This document shows positions 13,801-25,800 of a DNA stretch of 64,000 nucleotides, one piece after another (position 1 is the first letter of the stretch; every line of letters starts with the position of its first letter). Source of the stretch: Paralithodes platypus (lineage: Eukaryota; Arthropoda; Malacostraca; Decapoda; Lithodidae); the NCBI GenBank assembly GCA_032716605.1, contig CM064552.1, positions 6,413,651 through 6,477,650 on the forward strand, read 5' to 3'. Under the pieces are notes generated by a model that was given only the letters and a program-made list of their open reading frames with translations, ran no database searches and was not told the DNA's origin. The position numbers and the translations under genes are program-made.

Positions 13801-16800
13801 TTAACTGGACATTTACCACAAATCACTGGACCGAGCTGTCCAACCTTCTGACATCTACCAATGCACAGCCTGGGATCGAACTGCCGATCTTTTGATCAGA
13901 AATCAGACGCACTACCGACCGTACCACGGCCCGTGGCGGTTAGATGTCAACTCCATCTATAGTCCATCCAACCCTACCATATAACTGTAATAGCTAGATA
14001 TACAGTAGATGTTGCACTACTTAATTATACATACTGTATATGACAGTGGGTATTGACCAATGAAGCGCACAGATTAGTCTTGTGATCTAACAAACAATTT
14101 CCAAATATCACAGAATCATCATACCTTTAGGGTTAAAAAGAGCTCCTAACTTAAATGATACTCGTAGAAGATCCTTGAAGAGGCTATACATCTCTGAATT
14201 GCTCTCACTACTATTACCTACGGTTGATTGTTTGTTATGGTGTTCGAGGTAGATGTTCTGTACAGTGGAGCCCCCATCCTAGCTGCTAATCGGTTCCGCA
14301 GAAATAGAGCTAGGATTGAAACAGCCAAGATCGGGGCACTGTTCTTATGGGGAAAATTCAATCGGTTCCGTGCTCATGCCAAAATTTGTGTCCTTTTCTA
14401 TATTTTGCCTACGAAAACATGTTTTATTGTACACAAATTAAATTTTATGCATTATACTGTATCATATAATACACCATAGAATAAGTTTTTAATAACTAGA
14501 AAAAAAAGGGCCAATATCTAAACAATTACCGCACTTTTTCCCAGTGTTAAGCTATGAGAACAATGTTTTTTGTGTAGGCTACATCAAGTAGCCTAGGCCT
14601 AAATCTTATGCATTGTAAATAATAATGTAGACATGGCTAAATGACAGTCCTAACCATAAATACTGTACATTGGGGCATTGTTTCTATCATGCAAACATTT
14701 TTAGGCCTAGCCTAGGCCTAGGTTCTAAATTCGTCCAACCACCCCTCAAGTACCCATTTCGCCCCAAATACATCCAATAAATACATATTATGAGGAAAAA
14801 AAGTATAAATACGTATTATGAGAAGATTACTTACCACACAGATTTTATTATAAATCATTGTCATATTTAGCCTAGCCTAGGCTAACATCGTCTAGGCTAG
14901 GCAATTCAATCGCTTTCGTCCGACATGGACTGGTCTTTGCTGTGTTTTGTGCATGAAATCCTTCATTGCTACCACCAGGCCAACCATCCCTATCACTAGA
15001 TGTACTAGAGGTTATAATAAACGCGAGAGATAAGGGGTTCAGGCACAAAAAGGCTTGCAAACGGTTGTTTTGTCAACACAGATACTAGCTAAACTGCAAG
15101 CGTCTGCTTAGTGATGACGTCATACAAAGATGGCGGCATCTTGCGCATTTGACGATCGGATCTCGGATTCACTCGGATTTAGTCTCTAAACGGCAAGCTA
15201 CTGGCAGATTCTTTCGTTATGTTAAAACAAAATTATTTTTTGTCTGTTTTCTAGTTTTATGTCGAGTTTTTCGTTATTTTTGCTATTTTTTCGGGTTTCG
15301 GCTGGGATTTTGATGCGAGGAATGAGGCTTTTGGCGCGAGAATTGAAATGGGGAATATTTGGTGTGTGGTGCGAGAATTGAATCAACGAAGACCGGTGTA
15401 GCTAGGATGGGGGCTCCACTGTATATAGTATTTATGATTCAATTGTTGACTGTTGTTCTTGTTATTTCCATGCTCAATCTAGCTTTTTCTCAAATTTCTT
15501 TATGAACTTTAAGCTTACAACTGAGACTGGGAGACTATTCCAATTATTAATGACCCTGTTGCAAACCTTATATTTCCTAACATTTATTTTATTTTGCTAA
15601 AGCGTTATTTCCACATAGCGATTTTGATTAGTTCTTTTGCCTTTATACAGTCTTATCCTCATTTTGGTTTGTTTATTTTGTAAGTTTTACATTATAATTT
15701 AGTCTTGATTGTTCTTTGTATAACTTCATATGATGGCCCCTCGCTGCCGAGTTAGGTCTTTGTGTGAATATATCCTCACTCACCTATTTATCATCCTTTC
15801 CACTTAAGATCTGATGAACTAATGATGAAATCTAGTGCAATAATTACTACAGTAAAATATTTTAAAACATACCTCTTATCCTTGACAAACGATGGTACCC
15901 AGTAAGTCTTGTCGTTAGAAGCTAGTAGTTTGTCTTGCATCTGTTGAACCCTGATAAACCAAGAGGGGACGGCACGGTAGATGAGAGGAGTGTCAGACCT
16001 CCAACAGAAGGGGTAACTGTGGTTCAGACGATCAGACGACACCAGGCGACCCCGGGAACGCAGGGTTTTGATGATCTCTGGGTCTGCTACCTAATATTAA
16101 GAATCTTGCTAAAATTCACTACATTGGAATGGAATTGTTTATTTTTATTCTGAGCTGGAAGGATAAGAAAGAAAGAGAAGAAAGATAGAGAAATACAAAA
16201 CAGAGAAGAATGACACAGGAAAGGAGAAAGAGATATATAATCAAATATATACACTTAACATATAAACAAAAAGACAAAGAGATAGAGATATAAAGAATCA
16301 AATGCACTCAACAGCTAAAAATACAGTAAATACAGACTTATCCATACCTTAACATGTAAACCCAAAAAGTCTTTGACGGGGTCCACAAACCTGCCAGCAT
16401 CATCTACTGGACAGATAGGCTCGGTGTCCCGACTGATGATGCCGTAACCCAGACACACACGGAAATCGTCCTCTCCGAAGTACGGCGCCTGGTGGACCAC
16501 CCCGGTACCAGACTCACTGGTTACATAGCCGTCACACAGCACACGGAAGGCACCATCCTTTTCTTTCTGTTCAAAGATTAAATATTAACAGATAATGTAC
16601 CAGAATTACCTGCCAAGGACAATGAATCTAATATTAAAACAATGACATCTAGAATCTATCAAATGACGTGTGGCACTGTACTTTTATATCATCAACTGCA
16701 CAACCGGCCTATCCCTGATAAGGTAGTGGCAGCCAATGTTGTTGTTGTAGTTCCCCAGACTGTCTGGCTGAACAGTCCCGAGTCTGGTCTGGTCTATCAG

Positions 16801-19800
16801 AGTGAGAACTATCCCTGATAAGGTAGTGGCAGCCAATGTTGTTGTTGTTGTAGTTCCCCAGACTGCCTGGCTGAACAGTCCTGAGTCTGGTCTGGTCTAT
16901 CAGAGTGAGAACTATCCCTGATAAGGTAGTGGCAGCCAATGTTGTTGTTGTTGTAGTTCCCCAGACTGTCTGGCTGAACAGTCCCGAGTCCGGTAGACTG
17001 AAGCCGATCCAGATGCTCAGGCCTCCAAAGGGGCCAGGGTGAGAGAGATGTCTCTGAGAGGGCAGCAGGGGAGGGGATCATCAGCCCACAAGCTTGCACC
17101 CCTAGGTCAATGCCCCCACCGTCCCCTAACCAAGGTGTTTGTTTTCAGTTGGTGAGGTTGTGTATGGTGAAGACTATTCACTTGGTTCGGTAGACACCAA
17201 TCGAGCAGGGCAAGTACCCAAGGGAGGTCTCATAGGCATGTGATAAGGACTTGCTGGAACTCCTGTTTCTTTTGTCTGACTTCTCTCACTGTTTCTGTTT
17301 GTATCTCATCTACACATAGATTAATCCAGCTAGCTCCCACAAACACCTCCTCCTCCCATTCATTTCACTAGTTAACAAGCATACCACACTTCTTTCCAAT
17401 ACACAAAACAAAAAATACAAATAATAATAATACACATTATTTCAACTTTGGGGGAGACACTTATTACAGACAGCTTTGCCTTTTGTCTCCTTTATACATA
17501 TAGAAACAAACCAAAAGTTAAATTTTATTGTTTTGTTGGAATGGCTTTGCTTGTATGTGTAGTCTGTAACCAGAATATTTAGGCATGTACGCATGATGAT
17601 CAGGGAGTAGCCAGCCCTAAACAAAGCAAAGATATAGAAATATAATTCACTCCATTATTCCATATATAAGAGCACTTAAGCCCTAAACTGTTACCTGTTT
17701 AAAGTAATCAAAGAGCGGCTGGTATCTCTTGCCCTCCAGTTCCTTGCCCTTATACTTGGCCAGCACCTCATACTCCTCCTCGGACTTGAAGAGTTGGACG
17801 ATTCGTGCCTCCATCAAAATATAGGTCCCTCCACGCTCCTTTGTCTGATGGCAATATATATAACACAATTAGTATTATGGTGGTGTCACTTGGGCACCTG
17901 CTTCCGATAATCTACTGTACATCAAAGTTTGGTATGCGCAATAAGACCAATAACAAAATGTATCTTTTTAGTACTCAATTTAGATATTTGTATTTCAAAG
18001 GGTCTGATTTTAACTTCATAAGCTAGAAACTTTAAACTAATATCAACATTTAAGTTATACAGGCCAAGTAACAGCCCATTCATTATTGTATTTTGAACCT
18101 GAAAACGTAACTCCGAGCTAAGTATCGGATATAGCCTATGTTCTCCTATGACACCACTTTTATGTAGTCAAACAAAATGCATGTTCTACATCCATAATTT
18201 TAACTCTGGTAACTCTTAAGTGAAAACAAAACTAGGTAAGGAACTGACCTTGCCCTTGACCTTGACGTAGACCATCTCAGGGTTGACACAGAGGGACAGG
18301 TTGGAGGGTAGGGTCCAAGGGGTGGTGGTCCAAGCTACCATCACTACACCACTCTCATCCAACAGGGGGAAGTTCACCACCACTGGAATATCACATATAG
18401 GAAAGTGGAAGGATTACTGAACAATCAAAATATAATATGTTCAGCAAAAACTTTGATGATGAGTTACCAGTACCGGTATGTTATAGTTGCGCAGATACAC
18501 AGACCACTTACCCAAGGATGACCAGGCCTTAAAAGGTTATGGTACCAGGTGTTTGTATGAAATCTAGAGATAGGGATAATAAAGTACCACTTCTGGGACA
18601 TGAAACAAATTATACAAATGTACTAATCACAGGCAATTAGAAACAAATGAGGATTGTCAAGGGAAAGTTACAGTACGGTAACTTCAATGTACAGCGACAT
18701 TGCTGGTGAATTTTGGTTATAAATAATTGCTCTCTCAGAAATCTGGCTTATCAACGTTTATTTTCGCCATTGTAAGAAAAGTAACATAAAACTTCTGCCG
18801 GTATCACAAGTGTATTAACATATCATAAAAATTCTGACCTGATGGATCCTGAGTGTCCTTGTAATTCTGCCCGGCCTCAAAGTTAGAGAGCGGTGTGGAG
18901 CATGCAGTGGAGAATGGCATGACCTTGAACCCTCGGTACACCAGGCCCTTGTGGTACAGTTGAGAGAACACCCACCAGATGCTCTCCATGTACCACGGGT
19001 ACAGGGTCTTGTAGTCATTCTTGAAGTCTGTAGGAAGAAACCAAAGGATACATAAATTTAAGCATATTTGACAATAATCTCTCTCTCACATGCTTATCAG
19101 GTAACTCTTGTTATGCATGCAAGTATCAAACCTGTTTGAAGTCTGAGCAAATCCTTTGCAACCTTTCCAGTCAGTTCCTTGCATGGTTGGCTTTAGAAGT
19201 AACCATTTACCTTGGAAGTTAATCATGTGAGTATTACATTTAAAGCTAGGCTTGAAATACAATTGAAAACAAAAATAATAATAATAATAATAATAATACA
19301 AATAATAAATAACTTATTTGTTTTAATAAACGATATGGAAGTTGTAGTAGTAAAGCAAAGGTGATGATAAAAGTTCATACTGTAATTATGATGATGGGGT
19401 ACAGTACACAGTATATATAAAAAGGCAAGCAACAACAGATCTATTAATCCTCTCTTGGCTGCTTTTCATTATGATATCTCTAAGCCACATGCAAGGGGGA
19501 AAAGAAATATTAGTAATAAAAATGTGGGAAGAGATATACAACACTGCGTTATGAGGGTAATAGAAAAACTTGAAACTTGAATTATATACTGTACAGTACT
19601 AATCTTTATACAAATTAAAAAGTACCTAATGATAAGAGATACCGTAACTAATAAGGATAATTACCACCGACAGTAAGACCCAACTTGTGACTGACACTCA
19701 CCGATCCATCGTCCAAGGCGAGAGACAATTTGCTCCCATTCGTCAGCATACCTCATCACAATACTCCGACACAGCTCATTGTATTTCTTGATCCCCATCT

Positions 19801-22800
19801 TGGCCACATCCTCGGGCCCATTGATTCCATGAGTCTTGTCAATTTCATATTCCTGAAACAAAACACATATAAAATTTACAGTATTATACTACATCATCAT
19901 GATGAAATATTTTTATACAAGCCTTCGGAGCCTAAGGCCGGTATCACACAAATGTTTTTCCCTCAACCTTTATCCTCAACACTGGTTTGGCAGCCACACC
20001 TAATTCTAGCAACAGTGGCAGCCTCGGCCCCACCACCGGCAGAGATGGTATCTCCTAGGTAACAAAACTTGTTCACCAGCTCCAAAGACTCATTTCCAAA
20101 ATTCACAGCCACAGGATCATCACTTAACACAAGCTCGCCTTTGCACACTACGCACTCAAATTTCTCTATTTCTGACTTATCCTTCGGCAGGGGTCCCTTT
20201 ATTCTACTACAGCGCTTATTCCTATGGTGTACCCAACATCGACAGATGCTACATTGAATTGAGTTAACGGCCACTCCCTTTCCACACACTGCATATGGGT
20301 ATGCTCCGCTCTTTTCCACATTGCCTCGTCTCAATCTACAATGCATAACCTTGGTTTTGTTAATATTGACTCTTAAACCCTTGCTCACCATGCCCTCTCT
20401 CCACTCTCTGAATTTGGCCTCAGCATCTTGCATACTGTCAGCTATTAGGACTAAATCGTCTGCATAAAACAGTTCCAACGGGAGTCCGCCTCTAAAAACT
20501 CTAGACAGTGCCTCCAAGACCATAATAAAGAAGAGGGGGCTTAACACTGAACCCTGATGGACTCCAACACGGACTGCGAACTGATCACTCAGTACACCCT
20601 TCACCCTCACCGCACTTCGCGAGTCCTCATACATCTTCATTATCACACGCACCAGCCACTCTTCCACACCAAGTTTCCTCATAGCCCACTGCACAACATC
20701 TCTAGGCACCCTATCAAAGGCTTTCTCCAGGTCTACAAACACAAAGTAAAGATCCCTGCCTTTTAGTAAGTATCTTTCCTGTATCTGCCCGAGTATGAAG
20801 ATAGCATCGGTTGTACCCCGTCCCGGCATAAAACCAAACTGCATATCCAAACTGAGTCCTGATGTGGCGGCGTCTACGCCGTGGGGCCACCTCCCGAGGC
20901 TGCCAACCCTCCACGGCCGAAGACAAAATCAACGACCAGTGGAGGAAAACCGGATGCCGGCCGCGGGGAGCAGTTTCGGGAGCCAAACCGTCACAACCAT
21001 CCCCTGCCCCCTCCCTGGGGGCACGGGTCCTTGGAGCGGCTTCGGTCGCGCCGGGAATTTCCACACCTCTCACACCACACAGTTTTTCCTACACCGAGAA
21101 ATGACTCTCCGGCTGTCATTTCTCGAAGACTTCTAGCCAGAGACATTGAGAGCAACCCAGGACCCACGTACACATACATATGTCCAACTTCCTCAAAACC
21201 CATCACTTCGAGTCGCCATACTAAGGGTTCAGTTCTCTGCAATTCATGCGGGAACTGGACCCACTTCACCTGCACAACACTTGCCTCCAAGAAACACTAC
21301 ACAAACACCTGGACCTGTTCCTCATGCCCCTCCCTCTCCCAGTCAAATCCCTCACCTAAAACCCGTCCACCTCTCCTCCCCAACCCACCTAACCTTCCCA
21401 TATCATCCACTCCCCCCCCTAAAACCCATCCACCTCTCCTCCCTAACCCACCTAACCTTCCCATACCATCCACATCCTCAACTCAACACACCACACCCCA
21501 TCCTAATCCATTCCAACCCCCATCTCCTGCTCCCCAATCCCCACCCCCACCTCACCCATCCCAACCCCCAGCCCCTCCCTCACCCCCACCCCCTCCTCGT
21601 GCAGCAGCACCCAACATACATCGTGCACATAACATTAACATTCTTCAACTGAACATAGATGGCATCAACACAAAGAAACACGAACTCTCACACTTCATCA
21701 AACAACACAACATACACATTGCCATCTTACAAGAAACAAAACTCCGCACAACACAAAAAACACCCACATTTCATAATTTCACCACCATCAGACAAGACCG
21801 GGCTGTCGGCGGGGGCGGTGGACTCATCACCCTGGTACACAAAGAAATATCATACATAGTAACCAGTGTACAAACCAATTCCCTCCTCCCCCCAAATGAT
21901 AACACACAACAGAAATACAGTCAATTAAAATACGCACTGGCAACAACTCCAACATAACCATCATAAACACATACATCCCTCCCCAACCATCCCCTACAGT
22001 ACCAAATGAATACAGACCACACTTACAACACATCACAAACACCCCACACATCATCCTGGGTGGTGACTTCAACGCCAAGACGTCGGCCTGGTTTGTCGAC
22101 AACCCCGACACAGACAGAGGGCTGGTACTACAAAACCAAACCAATAACCTCATCATCCTTAACGACATCCATCAACATACCCATATTCCTCACCAAGCCC
22201 TCTATAACCCATCATCTCCAGACATCACCTTTTGCTCCCCAGAACTCGCCCCCACAACATCCTGGAGGGTGGTCAGAACCTTAGGCTCTGACCACCTCCC
22301 GATCATTATCACCACCAAAACCAGACTCACCCCAGCTAGCCACAAACACACATACACCAATTACAAAAGAGCTAACTGGGAAGCATTCACAAATGAGACA
22401 GAACAACACTTCACAACTCTAAACAGTACACCCATCACTAACATCAACAATGCTGTACACATACTCAATAAAACTATCCAAAACACTGACAAGAAACACA
22501 TTCCAAGAGGTAACAGAAAAAGACACAACCCCAACTTCACACCAAAAATTCAAAACCTCATCAGACAACGCGACATACTGAAACACTCCCCAGCACCCCA
22601 CACACAAGACATCACACAACAAATTCAAGCACTCAACACCCAAACTAATAACAAAATACAAGAACAACAAAACCTAAATTGGAATAACTTCCTACAAACA
22701 CTTGATCACAAAACAAACCCCAAAAAACTCTACAAAACACTAAACAGCATCACACTTTCCAACAGCAACACAACACAATCACATGCTGCAATCACAACAA

Positions 22801-25800
22801 CAGACTCTACTCCTTCATGTAAACAACAAGCAAACACTCTCATCAATCACTTCTCACATGTCAACCACCTAAAACCTCACAAAGACGACCGACGTGTCAT
22901 CCGACGTAAGAGACAATTCCCCACAGACCCTGACTATACACCCTTCACCAATCACCAGACAAAGCATATCATCAACAATCTCAAGCACTCACCCGCCTGT
23001 GGCCTAGACAACATAAGCAACATACACCTCAGACACCTGGGACCACAAGGCATACAAGCACTCATTAACATATCAAACTAGAGCTATTCACACAACACAA
23101 TACCAGACATTTGGAAGCATGGTATCATCATCACATTCCCCAAACCCAACAAAGACCCCACGCTACCCTCCTCGCACCGCCCCATCACACTCCTTTGCTC
23201 CCCCTCCAAAGTCATGGAACGCCTAGTATTACAACTAATTACACCTGACCTACCCCTAGCTCCAACACAACATGGCTTTAGGCCACTGCACTCCACAAAC
23301 ACTCTTCTCACAGACCTTACACAAAGAGCTTTCGACGGCATCACCACACAGATCACTATTAGCCACACTCGACATTAGTAAAGCCTTCGATGCCATCCCC
23401 CGCCACAACCTAACAAACAAAATCTACAACACAAACATGCACAACAACACAAAAAGGTGGCTGGCCAACTTCCTAGCAGGCAGATGTGCACACGTATCTT
23501 TTGCCGGTCAGTCATCTAAAATCAGAAACTTTCCAAACGGAGTCCCACAAGGATCCGTCCTATCGCCCGCACTCTTCAATCTGTACATGCACGATATAAC
23601 TACATCCAATACGCCCCAAATAAACTTAGCCTCCTATGCAGATGACATAACACTCACATGCACACACCATGGGTGCGTTTGTAGACAGCGACCCAAGAGC
23701 CCAAAATTTCGGTCGGTGACCAGTCTCTCACAAACCACAGTGACCGGTCCGCCAGTGGCTTGTAAACAAAACTGCCTTGTTACCATGGTAACAAGGCAGC
23801 TGAAGCATTTCCACGGATAATGGCGTACCAAACACCATTGGAGGGTTATCTTGCTGCACAAGGTGTGTTAGGCCTTGAATTACTTGACGATTAATTGATG
23901 ATCCGGAATTGGAGGCTGCTGTAGTTATTGCACACCGGAATCAAGAGATGCAAAGGGATGAGGACCCCATTCAGGCTAGACGGCGTGAACCAAGAAGGGT
24001 GCCGAATTATGTTGAAATAATTGTGCCTCTCTACAGCGACCAAGAATTTAAGTCCCATTTCAGAATGCAAAGGGGAACCTTTGAGATGGATTATACACGA
24101 GTATAGTATAAGGATTCCATATACCTAAATTGTTCCTAATAAATTATGTATAATAAGGCGACGAGCCTATTCTCTATAATTATCGAAAACAATAATACCA
24201 TTATAGTAAAATGGCCCTGAAACACAATTTTCATAAATTGGAAAAATATAGAATGTATTTGCGAAACTCATGGCCTAAACTGCACTCACAATACACCTAC
24301 TATATAACGGTAGCAATCTATTGACCCTAAATATATATTCCCAAATATATAGCGAATTAACCCCTTCTGTAGTCTGTACCGACGACACTTGTGTATTTTA
24401 TTATAGCTACATTTAGACGATTTTGTGCAGCTTCAGGAGTATCTGTGGTAGTATTAAGGGTTAAGGGAGATAGTTCAAAGCCTGTTAATTACTGTAGACC
24501 CTTTCTAAACTGAATAAAATCGTCTAATAGTAGCCAGAATGAAGTACAAATGACGTTGCCGGTACAGAAGGGGTTAAAGCGGGAAGTGTTAGCGCTAATA
24601 TTACCTTATTACTTTCTTTGTTCTGCTTACTTTTTGTCTGTATTTACTGCTTACTTTTTGTCTGTATTTATTGTTTATCTTTTTCTTTTTCTATTATTAT
24701 TATTATTATTATTATTAATATTGATGATTTTTTAAATTTATTGTTCTTGTTAAAAGAGTACTCTTTGTTTAAATCTGTTGTTACTTCATATTTTGCAATT
24801 ATTTCTCTTTATATTATATGTATTCATTGTCGATAGTATCAATTGCTTACTTTTGCGATTTCCTTAGTTTATTTGTGCTATAAATGTAGGTTATTTGTAG
24901 GGTAGTTATTGATAGGGGTCACTTGAGGCATGCTATGCTTACAGGTACCTACCCGATAGCACTATCGTTAGTGAGTGCTGTACTGTATTTTATATATTAT
25001 TTTGTAATAGTATAGATATCTTATCAATATTTGTATTTTTTACTATTGTTAATGTCTTGTCATGTTGCAAATTTGATTTTAAATAATATTTTGACATTTA
25101 ACATGTAGTTTCTTTATTCATGCAGAGTTTAGTAAAATTTGCCAGAACGTCCCGGACTTCCCAAACTTGACTACTTCCTTTAACGTGACGATAGTGCGTT
25201 GTTATATGTGCGATTGGTTTGCTTGGGAAACAGATTAACTTGCTCATGTAGTGATGTACACCCTATGTGGTGGATTGTGTTCTTTTATTTAATAATTTTC
25301 ATTTTAGTAAGCGTTGTTTCCACATAGCGATTTTGATAATTTAATTTGACTTTATATTGTCCTTGTCCCAATTTTGGTTTGTTTAGTTTGCAAGTTTTAC
25401 ATTTTAATTCATTGTATGTTACATTAGTGGAAGCTAGGTTGTGATAGGATACAGTAGGTTAGGTCATTGCATTAAATATAATTATATATTGAGGCCAGCT
25501 TGGGTCGATTTTGTTCCCTTAATGAGTATGGGATATTTATAGCTCAAACCGACGTGAGTGGGACTGTGCGATGGTTTTATAGGATAATTTATTAAACTTA
25601 CCAGTGCACCTTAATTATAGGTGCTCACTAGCCACATCATAATTATAGGTGCTCACTAGCCACATCATAATCATTGAAAAAGGTATTACATTTCGAGCAA
25701 CTGTACACTTGTTGATGTTGAGCGTCCATCTTTGTTTATATTGTGACGTCACAAGAGACCAGAGTGACCAAAGCGCCCCACCTCCCGAGGTGGGGCGCTT

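Noticed and set aside
16709..16990. CRISPR-like regular array
   Set aside because: Units are about 100 bp and contiguous without unique spacers; eukaryotic context and SINE-like content explain it.
20881..21652. Several overlapping plus-strand frames beside the LINE A frame
   Set aside because: Only one frame holds the 2A-like motif, Cys/His cluster and endonuclease motifs; the others are C-rich shadows.
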